DNA of 20,282 nt from Gymnopilus junonius (Eukaryota > Basidiomycota > Agaricomycetes > Agaricales > Galerinaceae). Location: assembly GCA_015501075.1 (NCBI GenBank), contig JADNYJ010000566.1:1-20282 (forward strand), read 5' to 3'. The notes beneath the pieces were generated by a model. That model searched no databases. It saw only the letters and a list, made by a program, of their open reading frames with translations, and was not told the origin of the DNA. Below are positions 1 through 9,139 of this stretch, piece after piece. Both the position numbers and the translations under genes were made by a program. Each line of letters begins with the position of its first letter. Within the stretch, counting starts at the first letter, position 1.

Positions 1-840
1 GTCAAGCACCTGGGCAGAAGGGGTGGAAACTGTGGAAGTGGCGGAAAATGTGGTCACCTGGGCGGAAAGGGTGGAAGCTGCATGAGTAGAGGAAGGAGGA
101 ACCTGCACTCCATTTGCGGCATAATCAGATACATTTGGCCCAGGAAATGCCTGGGAGAAAGGGGCATGAGGGTCAGAAGAGGCAGCAGTGGTGGAAGTGG
201 CGGAATGGGCGGAAGGGGTGCCAGGTGGAACTTGGGCTCTTGTAGCCTTCATGCATCTAGAACAGCCCAAAAACTCAGTATTTAGCATCTGTAGAAGAGT
301 GGATTGTTGAGACTGTAGTGTTCTGTGCTCCTTCAAAAGAGAAGAACTAAGAGGCATGTAGGTGATGTGGACGTCACCCATTGTGAAGGTAAGCCATTCC
401 TCGGGAGCAACATCATGCAGATAAGTGTAGTTTTCAATAGAATCCCGAATCCAACTCCTGAGACAATGAAAAAGCCGCACACGTGTTATGTGGTGACAAG
501 ATTCAGCCTGATACCACAAATTCCGAGCAGCAGCATCAGAAAACCCTTCCTTCAGTAGATATTGTCCCACCAAAATAGCTATTGGACTGCAATCGACTCC
601 ATTCATCTTCCAGGGAATGGAAACCACTCTGATTTCATCTGTATCTTCCACCGTCCACCCATGCAGAACGCAAATCTGGCAGTAGGTCTTTGGTCCATCC
701 CATTCTTCCCATGTATCCCATCCCGCACGCATGGATCTCCCAAACACAATGACTGATTTGTGCTCATGGTCCATATATATGGTGAAAAAATGATTTCCAT
801 TTTCATGGATGACAAATAATTTGGGTTGGAGTGGACAGAT
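1..840 (-). pseudogene. Ulp1/C48-like cysteine peptidase, C-terminal catalytic half (gene runs off left edge)
   Basis: Read on the minus strand from 840 downward, one frame stays open to the window edge. It starts with ICPLQPKLFVIHENGNHFF and has three landmarks of the Ulp1/SUMO-protease fold in the expected order. These are a histidine in GNHFF (codon 790-792), an acidic residue just after it in YMDHEH, and a cysteine in MNGVDCSPIAI (codon 589-591). Canonical Ulp1 has D-C-G, so the Ser after Cys is a deviation. The tail beyond about position 290 is rich in Ser, Thr and Pro and looks disordered. Such peptidases normally remove SUMO-like modifiers; many fungal copies sit in repeated or mobile gene families. 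The N-terminal part of the same domain lies at 2165-2445, across an insertion, so this copy is probably not functional. The family call rests on motif order, not a search. Confidence 0.6.
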
Positions 841-844
841 GCTG

Positions 845-2165
845 ATGAGACTGTTACACAGTTATGTGTGAAAACAGGCCATCCCCATTATTTTCGACCA
901 TCTCTATAAATTAATATAGGTTGTTGATAGCCTTCCCGAGCTTAAACATCCCGAATATACTCGAGAAAACCACATTTAAACATTAAAAGCTTAATATCAA
1001 AAGATATAATGATTATGATCACCTAGTAATCATTAATCATTTATTATAAGATACACAAGCGAATTACTACAGTCCTTACACACTAGTAGGGGCCTCGAGT
1101 TTATTTAAAATAACTACCAAGGGAGCGCGGAAACACGCACAGACAATGGGAACGACCTTTGACCCGATATAGACATGCGGAGCGACAGCCCAAACAAGTC
1201 AATTACCCCGAAGCCAGTGTAATCTATTTTTATCATCCGGAGGAATGTAACCGGAAAAGGAATAATCCATGATGATCGACGTCGGAGTGGGTGCTATTTT
1301 TGGTAATATGAAGACGCGACGCAAGGACGCTCGTCCCCTCGCGTTCCCTCATAGAACTAATAAATATACACCTATCCTAGACACATTAGCAAGCCCCTGA
1401 GGACGTAGACAAAATCCTCTGCGAGGTAGACAAATATTAAAGACGCTATAATGAACCGGCCATTGCATGATCGCAACAGCAGGAATATTAATCCGATAAA
1501 ATGCCTTATATGGCAATGAGATAAATATTCGGCGCTTGATGAATATGCCCAACCAATGGCATAATTCCCCTCACTCCGAATCGGACTAATGACGAGATAA
1601 TTAATTACACAGCGCTTGTCAAATTAGCTTAGTAAGATGCCCAGTAAAATAGTATAAAAACCCAGTAGAATTAGTGTAGAAAAGCAAGCAGACAGCACCC
1701 CTCGAGTCGTAGCAATACAATCGAGCGTCTGGCTTCTAAACTAGATAATAGAAAGACAATTGATTGATATAAAAGCGAGATAAGCTTCAGACAAACTTAG
1801 AATTGAGCTCAAATAAGAGATAGATTAAGCAAAGGCTTATTATTCAAGTCAGGACCTAGTTGAGTAGTTGGGAGTAGACAGAGCGTCACTCAGCTACAAA
1901 AGTACGAAGTCTTTTAGTTCAAAAGCATAGCCAGAGCCTAGTTTATCTCAAGAAGAGATCAGTCAAGTTTAGAGAAAGTTTCCAAGCCAGAAGTCAATTA
2001 AAGCGATCCATTATCCAAAGAACCCCTACAACCCATTGTAAAACCCCATAAAAGCGAACCTAATTAAAAGACATTGATACTTACACTCCCCAGAACTTAC
2101 ACAAGTCAAGGGATATTTGTTGGGTTCAATAAAAGCGATCTATTTCATTTTTCATACCTACAAAC
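845..2165. other. AT-rich, CpG-rich non-coding insertion splitting the C48 domain (candidate solo LTR)
   Basis: No reading frame here looks coding, yet the block separates two halves of one peptidase domain. It is AT-rich but has many CpGs: I counted 33 in 1081-1680, against one in 13201-13800. A TATA-like TATAAAAA lies at 1653-1660, followed by a purine-rich leader, which resembles the U3/R region of an LTR in plus orientation. The motif AAAGCGA recurs near 1769, 1999, 2055 and 2133. I tried several TG...CA end pairs and found no convincing target-site duplication. Both edges are therefore approximate and the solo-LTR idea is only a suggestion. An unusually large intron is an alternative, but ~1.3 kb would be far outside the 50-135 nt introns seen elsewhere. 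Confidence 0.4.
1653..1660 (+). promoter_or_regulatory. TATA-like box inside the insertion
   Basis: TATAAAAA stands in an otherwise featureless AT-rich block, about 30 nt before a run rich in AAGCA/GCAGAC. In an LTR this would mark the U3/R border. No downstream gene in the plus direction is visible, so it is weak evidence. Confidence 0.25.
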
Positions 2166-2445
2166 TACCTAAACTTATCAACGCCTTCCACAGGCAAAAA
2201 ATACCTTTTTCTGAACCGAGGGATACCATAGGTGTGAATGCACCAGAGCATATCTTTGTCCACATCAAACATACCAAGGGCATATGTGTCCAGATAACCA
2301 CCAGAGATGTGAGGATATGCAGAGTAGTAAGACCTCATTAGAATGAAGTTAACCACTGAGTAATCCAACCAGGAATTCAGAGCGAGAGAGTTGTAGTGGG
2401 TGAGAACAGGCATCCAGACTTCAAATATTGACATTATTCTTCCTG
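2165..2445 (-). pseudogene. Ulp1/C48-like peptidase, N-terminal part of the catalytic domain
   Basis: On the minus strand, after a TTTCAG acceptor near 2445, one frame runs for 89 codons from MSIFEVWMPVLTHYN to GVDKFR. WLDYSVVNFIL resembles the helix before the catalytic His in Ulp1 proteins (W-L-x-D/N-x-x-I/V-N-x-x-L). It is followed by a stretch with DMLWCIHTYGIPRF. The frame ends at a TAG where Trp (TGG) would fit, and three codons later coding similarity stops at the edge of the CpG-rich insertion. The histidine/cysteine half continues at 840 and below. Together they make one peptidase domain of about 280 residues, interrupted once by a stop and once by the insertion. Confidence 0.5.
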
Positions 2446-2455
2446 AAATCCAAAG

Positions 2456-3202
2456 TCAAATCATGTATAAAAACAACTCTAGTTCCAACTTATGATTCAT
2501 ATCATCTGGAGACAAGGAATCCTGATTTTGTGGATCCATCTCGGGAGTAACCATGTCCAAGGAAGGAAGATTGGAAATGTTTTCAACCTCATGCTCCAAT
2601 GGGATATAATTATCCTCGCTTCCAGGATCCTCAGACTCAGATAAATCACCTAATCTGTCCTCAATATCTTCCAAGTCCTCGGGAAGAACTAAAGACTGAA
2701 TGAAATTGTCTATCTACTTACTGACACTTAGCATCACATTCCAAAAAAAAATAAAGAACATGCTTGCCTCTTTCTTGGGTGACAAAACTACCTCCATTGG
2801 ACTTTGTCCTTTTACAGGGGATGATAACAGAATGTCATTCACTGACATGATGAACTCGTCAAGCTGAGTACCCAATGTTGCATGTCAATATGCACTCAGA
2901 CTCAAAAACAGGATCAAAACCTACTTCTTGGGAAGGACATGGTGTAGGAGACCTTTGTGTTGCATGCTCGCCATCCATCTGATGAAATTGTCAATCTAAA
3001 AATATATTCCAGTTAGGGTGCAATACAAACCGTGTAGGGATTAGTTGCACTGACCTCATCTGCAGGAGTTGTACCAGCATATTGGCCAGGAGGTGATAAT
3101 TGGGGATGGTGTTGAAAGTAGAGGCCCAATTAATGAAGTCATCAATCTAAGGTGAGTTCAATTTTCCAAGTTTACATTATTGACTAATGAAATAACTGCA
3201 CC
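2456..3202 (-). pseudogene. Middle of the C48-like gene: four tandemly similar small exons plus an acidic exon
   Basis: Minus-strand exons begin at 3146, 2995, 2863 and 2713, each just after an AG acceptor. Each opens with nearly the same peptide: IDDFI, IDNFI, LDEFI, IDNFI. Introns 3147-3201 (55 nt), 2996-3054 (59 nt) and 2714-2767 (54 nt) fit fungal introns; the last has a GC donor (GCAAGC) instead of GT. Upstream exons tend to end in Asp/Ser/Lys-Glu. Exon spacing is 151, 132 and 150 nt, as expected from repeated duplication of one exon-intron unit. Frame changes inside the exons at 3146 and 2995 suggest decay. The exon from 2713 to about 2462 is very acidic (LPEDLEDIEDRL, DLSESEDPGSEDN) and leads into the peptidase domain. 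Likely a disordered, acidic regulatory region; function unknown. Confidence 0.5.
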
Positions 3203-3223
3203 TCATCCACTGGAGTCCCACTG

Positions 3224-3295
3224 GGTGGTAATGGCGGAAGTGGTGGTAACAATGGAAGTGATGGTAACAGTGGAAGTGACAGTAACAGTGGAAGT
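3224..3295. repeat. 18-bp tandem repeat, 4 copies
   Basis: Four units start at 3224, 3242, 3260 and 3278, close to GGTGGTAACAGTGGAAGT with a few changes each. The period is a multiple of three. The array lies just before the donor at 3202 in the minus gene, and one minus frame gives a Leu/Pro/Ser-rich repeat leading into SGTPVDE. It is probably a coding minisatellite, likely to vary in copy number. Confidence 0.85.
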
Positions 3296-3617
3296 GGCGT
3301 AACTGCAGCTGTGATGGGGAAGTATCCATTTCACCTAACTCCATCGACAAGATGCACATTCTCTTGTTAGTTTTCATCTTGGGGGGATATCTGTCTAGTA
3401 ACCAAGGTCTTGTGCCCTAGATATTTATTCCCAACCCTGCCATTTCCAATATATGATATATATGATCGATCAAAGGAAAAGAAAAACAAATAACAGTTAT
3501 ATTAATTCCATTTCCCCTTTAGTTATCCTCTTCCTCATATGTTTGTACTCTGCCCATACTGACTCATGAGTATAATACACCAATGTGATCCTTATCTCAC
3601 CTTCCCATACCCTAATT

Positions 3618-4543
3618 TCATGAAAGACATTGCGCCTTCAGTAGAACAGCGTCCCACTCTTGAACCAGGGTAATGACATCTTTTTTCCCATCCATATAAG
3701 GATGAGCTCACCCCTGGTAAAACTCCCAAAGATGAACATCACAGACCACCCATTTATTGCATCCCTTGAATCTTTGTGGCGGCTGCTCGGTATTTAGATT
3801 ATCCCTAGAGTGGTATGCGAGCTGGGCTCACCACACAAATTGCTTCCACATGTGCCACCCGGGTAATCATTTGTTGCTGTAGCTGCACCATTTTTTGATG
3901 GTACTCCTTATCAACAGTCCAGGATCAAGAAATTAGCGCACATTGAAAGGGGAGCCAATTTTTTCAATAATGCCATCCCTTCGTAAAATTATGACACCCT
4001 TTGATCAATGATCCAGATGGAGATGAAGGGGCATTCTATGAAAGGAAAAAAAACCAATACTTCAGAGGATGTGCTGAGTGTGAGGTGAGACTGAGAACTT
4101 ACTACATGACCAATAGAGTGGTTTGAATGTGAGAGGTAAATACTCCTGTGTATCTCAGTATCCTTTTTATAATCCCATTGGTATGATCTGCATCAGGATC
4201 CAAAAATTTTTGTCCGGCATAATGAATTACCGCATTGACAATATATTCCTGTGATTTCTCAGTTAATTCCAGACAACCCCAATTGGATTCAATTACTGGC
4301 CCTGAATTCCTTGCATATCACGGAAGGAAAGACGACCGCCTGGTCCACACCAGTGCTCTCCAAAATCAGGGTGTCTTCTTCGCATGCTAGATTAGCAGAT
4401 GCATCGAGATCTGTGACCCAAAGACAAATTTGTATTCTGACTGAGCTTCAATTTCACCAAAGATCCCACCCACCTAATCACCTTGCATTGGAGAATTTTT
4501 TTAAGATGTCATTCTCAAATGTTAGGGACCATTTGTTTGACAT
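3618..4543 (-). pseudogene. N-terminal exons of the divergent C48-like gene
   Basis: Several minus-strand blocks look coding. A likely start ATG at 4543 gives MSNKWSLTFENDILKKFSN, then a possible donor. Block 4432-4289 reads QICLWVTDLDASANL...FPSVICKEF. Block about 4300-4102 reads ESNWGCLELTEKSQEYIVNA...AGQKFLDPDADH and ends at a perfect GTAAGT donor. Block about 3925-3840 reads VDKEYHQKMVQLQQQMITRV (helical, Gln-rich). Block 3776-3618 reads FKGCNKWVVCDVHLWEFYQG, a TGA, then AHPYMDGKKDVITLVQEWD. I recognise no domain. The blocks join only with frame changes, so the copy is degenerate or my exon edges are imperfect. The plus-strand frame across 4251-4595 is an overlapping shadow. With the downstream exons the gene would span more than 4.5 kb. 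Confidence 0.45.
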
Positions 4544-4705
4544 GATGGAGGATGAAGTACAAGTCAGCAACAAAGGAGTGTGTTGCCTTATCTGATTTTT
4601 GCATGCAGTCAAGAACTAAAAATAGAATGTTGAATAAATTTACAGATCCTTAAGATAACCTGCCTCCCTCTTTACCCTTTGCACCATCACCATCTCAGAG
4701 TGGCT
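4544..4705. promoter_or_regulatory. Short divergent intergenic region between two genes
   Basis: Only about 160 bp separate the proposed minus-strand start (4543) and the plus-strand start (4706). The stretch is AT-rich in its centre (AAAAATAG, GAATAAATTT near 4618-4640) and has a pyrimidine-rich run before 4690. A shared, bidirectional promoter is the simplest reading. No specific factor site is recognised. Confidence 0.35.
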
Positions 4706-5908
4706 ATGTCGTCCTCCCTTGCCAACTTTGATTGGACCCTTGCCCTCAAAAACTGGAAGTCTACTATGAAACTCTTTCTGCTGCCTCACAACCCTTCAGA
4801 TTGATAAAGAAGGGTATGTCTGACCTTTTGACATCAATACTATGGAGGACATCAGGAGCCCTTGCCTTTCCCTCTTCCCGGCATTCCGCTCCTCCAGTTT
4901 CAGATATTTCTGGCAAAATATCTAGTATTGTCTTGGCTTTACATGCTCAAGGACCGGTCCACCCTTGGTGTCCATGTTTACTGGAGGCTCACTCGCTATC
5001 TGCAGTATTACCAGATAGTTTTGAAAGGTCTTCAACATGGAGATCTTGTTTCCTTTAATTTCTGGTGGCATACTGAGTCAATATCTGAAAATCTCCAACA
5101 CTCCTACTACCGAACCCTTTGCCAGGAAGGACTCCTCAGTGAATCTGAAGTTGAAATGGAGAATGAAATAGAATGGAACTTGGATGGTATATTGGCTTGT
5201 GAAGACCTCACCCAGGTCCCATTGGAGTGCTTGAGGGATGTGTTGCTGAACGTACAGGACTGGCTTCAAAAAGAGCTGACAGAGGAGTTAGGGGATGGAG
5301 AATTCCAACCAAATGAAGAACTTCTGACTGATGGTGGGTCTCATTATCACTGAAACAATTCTAAACATGGATCTAATTCAGTATATACAGATTTAGTGGA
5401 GACTATCAATGAAGAAAGCTTTGAGGAGGGGGAAGAGAACACTGGAGGGGAAGATATGGTCATGGATGACCCGGAAATCTCAGGTAGAGCACAAACTGCG
5501 GTACCAGCAGAAAAGGCAGCAGCAGAAAAGGCAGCAGCAGAGACAGAAGCAGAAAAGGCAGCAGGGTATTCAGAGTCACCATCAGTGGTGTCACAAAGCC
5601 AGGTGGATGATGATGATGACATAAGAATGGGTTCCAGTGAGTCACCTACTTATTTCAATTTCTACCGATGGGTCAATGTTGTCCCTCAGCCTCACCACCA
5701 AAGTCAAGGAAACCATGCTGCCCTGTGCAGAAAAAGGAAAAGAAGGTCCCTGGTATGTCCCAGTGACTTATTAACTTAAACTTATGAAAAATAATGTGCA
5801 TATTTCCAGCCAAGAACAAGGGAAAATCGAAAGCCAACCCCAAGGCGACCTCAAAATTGCAGACACCCCAAGCCGCTGTCAACGAACAAGATCAATTTGT
5901 TGACCAAG
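4706..5908 (+). pseudogene. Unrecognised multi-exon gene, 5' part
   Basis: The ATG at 4706 opens MSSSLANFDWTLALKNWK, breaks near 4800 (stops, or a 42-nt intron with a GTATGT donor), then runs in the same frame to 5636. The central part (GVHVYWRLTRYLQYYQIVL, FNFWWHTESISENL, LNVQDWLQKELTEEL) looks like a folded helical protein. It is followed by an acidic stretch and an Ala-Glu-Lys repeat. One TGA at 5351-5353 interrupts it where CGA (Arg) is plausible. Two small introns fit in phase: 5637-5689 (GTGAGT...CAG) and 5753-5809 (GTATGT...CAG). The exons 5690-5752 and 5810-5908 between and after them are very basic (SRKPCC, KKEKKVPAKNKGKSKA), like a nuclear localisation signal. No family recognised. 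The acidic-then-basic design suggests a nuclear protein, but that is inference. Confidence 0.5.
5507..5563. repeat. 15-bp repeat coding Ala-Glu-Lys-Ala-Ala units
   Basis: Two exact copies of GCAGAAAAGGCAGCA (5507-5521, 5522-5536) are followed by a diverged copy and a partial one. In frame they encode AEKAA-type repeats, probably helical and likely to vary in length. Confidence 0.8.
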
Positions 5909-6305
5909 GTAAATCTTACGTCCCTATGGGTATCCACAAGGATTTCTTGGACTTTGGAATTGCCATCAAAAAATATGGTTATTGAACATCATCTCCTCCT
6001 GCCCTTCTTCTGTTCCATTTTGTCTTTCAATGATCAATTGTTTATGAAATACTTAATAGAATGTGATATTTTGGAATTATGGAATAAAGAGAAAAAATCT
6101 TCCAGTGAAGCTTTCAGAGATCTGAGTAAGTCATAATGAAAGGCATTCCACTATTCATTGATCAGACAACAAATATATTTCAAGGACAAACCACCCCTCC
6201 CTTGAAATATTCCAGACTCCAGGTACCCACCACTCCTCAAAAAATGGGTCAGTACTCATTATAAAGTCTCTTAAACATTCAATTCAACTCAACCTGTTCA
6301 GTTCG
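5909..6305 (+). other. Unresolved segment inside the unknown plus-strand gene
   Basis: A donor-like GTAAATCT at 5909 ends the preceding exon in phase. After it I could not place an acceptor or a convincing exon until about 6306. Short open stretches exist (for example GIHKDFLDFGIAIKKYG near 5930-5984), but none connects cleanly. It may be a long intron, a decayed exon, or both. Confidence 0.3.
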
Positions 6306-7442
6306 TCACATAGACTTTCAGTCCTTCATCAAGCATCGAAAGACCAAACCAAATATGGATCTCAAATCACTTCCAAATAAATCCATGAGGTATACACCAT
6401 CAATATCATCCAGCGGCTCGGACGACAGCACAGTGGATGAATTCTGTAAAGAAATGACTAACCCTAGCAACCAGGTCGAGGTTGTCAAGTCAAGGAAGAT
6501 ACAAACAGAGAATTCGTCGATGTTTCTCCAAGAAAACACAATGTAGATCAGATGGAGTTGGATGCAGTGGAAAGCATGCTTTCCAAAGCTACACCCCCTT
6601 CGTCGGAAGAAGACCCTGGTTCTCTGATATCCACCAATATCGACCTTCCTCATATCAACAATATTCATACAGAGTACTCATGGGATATGGACATGGGTGA
6701 GACAGAAATAGATAGTGAGTTGGAAACAGAGGAAGTGGAAGGGACAGAAGGGTGGAGACAGAAGGGACAGAAGAGGCGGAAGGGGTGGAAGGGGTGGTCG
6801 CAGCTCCACTAAGGCACCAAACCCCTCTCCGTCACCGTGGATGACCATCTGGAGTCAAGAACAAGCCCAAGAAAATATACACCCCTTCTTCCAGACCTAA
6901 AAGAAAAGGTCAGAAATGGTCCAGGGCTGACTTCTCACCTTCCCAACATGACAAGAGTTTGATATTCAGACTCCCATTGTCATACACATTGACAGCCCAA
7001 TCAAGAAGAGCTCTTCCTCCAAAAAGGCCAGGTATGACCATAAATCGCCAGTCCCTCAACATTCCAACCACCAGTCCCTGCCAAAGATGGGTACTGGACA
7101 GACATCCCGCCATATCCTCAATAATTTTGGGTTTGACCTTCAATCCTTCTATGATCATTTGAATGGACCCACATTGGTGAGCATCTTTTCAATATTTCCA
7201 ATTGCATCATATTCATATGTTTTCATATCTCCCAGTGACCTGTGCAGGATCAACACTATGAACAGTGGCTGGAGAAAGTAAAGCAGGCATTGGAAACCCC
7301 AGGGTCTGACAGGCATGGCCTTCTCAATACCCATCTGGAGAAAATACTCAAGGTGTCTCAGAAGATCAAAACACGCCCCTCTGACAATTCTCTGATGAAG
7401 AAATTTGTTGAGATCATGCGTATTTTCAAGGACAATCACTGA
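6306..7442 (+). pseudogene. Unrecognised multi-exon gene, 3' part
   Basis: Coding-like blocks continue the gene that starts at 4706. From 6306 one frame gives HIDFQSFIKHRKTKPNMDL and SGSDDSTVDEFCKEM. A frame change near 6490 leads to an acidic block (DQMELDAVESML, ETEIDSELETEEVE), then Gly/Arg-rich and Lys-rich text (KNKPKKIYT, RPKRKGQKW) with a TGA at a likely CGA near 6839. From about 6960 one frame reads cleanly through HIDSPIKKSSSSKKARYDH to GFDLQSFYDHLNGPTL. It is spliced in phase by the intron 7177-7247 (GTGAGC...CAG, 71 nt) to DQHYEQWLEKVKQALETPG and ends at the TGA 7440-7442. The last two exons look best preserved. The acidic and basic low-complexity text fits a chromatin or nucleic-acid partner; no domain is recognised. 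Confidence 0.5.
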
Positions 7443-8007
7443 ATCTAAGGTCCCGATCATTTACTGTAGTAGATCTAGATCTTCACAAATACTATAATTC
7501 TGCATCATATTTGTTATAAAAAAGCCCCCTTCAATATATGTCAATCTCCACCTCAGTATGACTCCAACTCTTGCTCTTGAGCAGTTCCAGACTTTTTACT
7601 CCACAGCACCCACCATGCTCAGTGAGAGCTCTTTTCTGGTCATTCAATTTAATTTTTAACTTTTCCTTAAGTTAAGGGAGATGACCGATCTTAGGGTTAG
7701 GGTGGTGTGGTATTCCTGCACTTGAAGGCTGGGGGGCACTGTGGATAACAGGGAAGTTGGGGGACAACCTCCATCCTGTTTCACCTTTTATAGGCTCTTC
7801 AGATCCTACAGCTTTCACTGTTAAGTCAATATCTGGTGTGATTTACTTACAAAATCTGACCGGAATTAATCAGCTGTTGAGAAATTCGATTACTCAGACC
7901 GAGGCAGGCTCAGTCAGAGCCCTAGGGGATAACTGAGCACACCGGGGTACAATGAGCAATCGACTTACACAGGGTAGAACCGTCACTTGGTTCCTTGTGT
8001 ACTTGAC
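7443..8007. other. Intergenic stretch between the unknown gene and the Helitron
   Basis: No coding frame is convincing. Points seen: a short TTAGGGTTAGGG at 7691-7702; a G-run followed by CACTGTGGATAACAGGG near 7731, which resembles a polypurine tract next to an LTR start but has no matching end; and a promoter-like TTATATAAG box at its right edge. It could be the 3' flank of the gene plus an old LTR fragment. Confidence 0.3.
7908..7938. repeat. Small inverted repeat
   Basis: GCTCAGT (7908-7914) is repeated in inverted form as ACTGAGC (7932-7938) around a 17-nt loop. It could be a chance hairpin or an end of an old element. No duplicated target site is seen. Confidence 0.35.
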
Positions 8008-8041
8008 TTATATAAGCAGCATCCCTTCACTGATTATATAA
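8008..8041. repeat. Left AT-rich palindrome resembling the right-end hairpins
   Basis: TTATATAAGCAG (8008-8019) pairs with CTGATTATATAA (8030-8041) with one mismatch. The sequence from 8010 to about 8046 (TATATAAGCAGCATCCC...TTATATAATACTA) closely matches 16852-16890. The TTATATAAG could also serve as a TATA box for the element's coding region. Confidence 0.6.
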
Positions 8042-8265
8042 TACTATCACTTATTGGATTGTCCTGACATAGTCTGGTCAACCTTGCTCTTCACTGTTGA
8101 AGACATGCTATCTCTCCCATATTATTTGATATCTTTCCTGCTTCTTGCCTACTTCTCTTTTCTTGAACTAGGTATCTGGGTGAGTATATATATATATCAC
8201 TGAGATCAGGTCTGATGTCATCTTGATTATGTTTTTTTTTCTAGGTACACCAGGAGGTCCAAACT

Positions 8266-8988
8266 GTGACTGTCTTGAACATGGTACAGTCAATGCATGC
8301 TATTTGCATTGCTGTATACTTGCCTATAACTGGGCCATCTGTTACATACAACTTTCTGGAGCTGGTACTTTCCACTGCTCCCAATGTTTCAACTTTGCCC
8401 ACTGTGAACTCAGTGGTGCCATCTTTTTTGTTGGGTTATTTACACCCTGTGCAGATTACTTGTGTGCCATTGTATGACATATATATTGATGATTGCACCA
8501 ATTTTGAGCATCCTTTTGTCAAATATATCAAATACCATTTTCATTCTGCTGTCAATATGTCCTTCATATATATCCAACCACCATTGTCTTTTTTTTGCTG
8601 ATGTATTACCAGGATTGTGCACCTTGAATTATATGATGTAAAACTATTTTGTCTCCAGTCTAGAATGCCAGATAGAATATTGTTCATTATATCACATATC
8701 AAACTTTTCTTGTCAAGATATGTTATACTTCAATATGATTTTTATGCTAAAGTAACATACATGCAGCTTGGACAATGTGACATATCAGGGACACATCCAG
8801 ATATAATTCTAACATGTGTGAGTCATATGCTCATCTGCCTAGCACATCTAGATGCAAGTCTGTGCCTTTTATCAGTAGCTGCTGATCATACTGTCATAAT
8901 TTATCAGGAACACAACTTGCCCCCTACATTATGTCTCCTTCTGATGGATTTGATATTGAGTTATCATATAGATTCCATTCACACATGA
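8266..8988 (+). other. Coding-like frames of unknown nature upstream of the Helitron protein
   Basis: Two long plus-strand stop-free stretches occur in AT-rich DNA: about 8245-8600 and 8617-8988 (124 codons). The second begins at LELYDVKLFCLQSRMPDR and stays open through VAADHTVIIYQEHNLPP. The opposite strand is full of stops there. Length and composition suggest eroded coding sequence, perhaps an additional 5' part of the Helitron or an element it carries. I recognise no domain, and both stretches are rich in hydrophobic residues, so chance is not excluded. Confidence 0.3.
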
Positions 8989-9139
8989 ATATAAATAAAT
9001 TTAATACACTTCAGACAGAGGGCAATTGCTACATTCATGGCTTTCATGAATTTGTTTGACCTTGCAGATTTTCTTTCAGAGGGTCGATTAGCTGAGGTGG
9101 CAAGTAGCATGGGATCAAGATATCAACACAGGCATCATT

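Noticed and set aside
82..285. Plus-strand Gly/Arg-rich open frame
   Set aside because: Antisense to the Ser/Thr/Pro-rich tail of the minus-strand peptidase; its composition follows from that.
603..815. Minus-strand open frame beginning MSSMKMEIIFSP
   Set aside because: It overlaps, out of frame, the longer open frame that holds the His and Cys motifs of the C48-like domain.
922..2228. LTR limits starting TGTTGATAG at 922 with TAGGT as target duplication also seen after a CA at about 2228
   Set aside because: The right copy falls inside sequence that reads as conserved peptidase coding (IHTYGIPRF), so the 5-bp match is probably chance.
4251..4595. 114-codon plus-strand open frame
   Set aside because: The minus strand of the same stretch reads as several coding-like blocks with a GTAAGT donor, so the plus frame is probably a shadow.
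7691..7702. TTAGGGTTAGGG resembling an interstitial telomere repeat
   Set aside because: Only two units; too short to distinguish from chance.
8185..8197. Short (TA)n microsatellite
   Set aside because: Only about six units; not informative.
7731..8220. Possible polypurine tract and LTR beginning TGTGGATAACAGGG, with a TATATAAG box downstream
   Set aside because: No matching CA end with a 5-bp duplication and no reverse transcriptase or integrase coding upstream.
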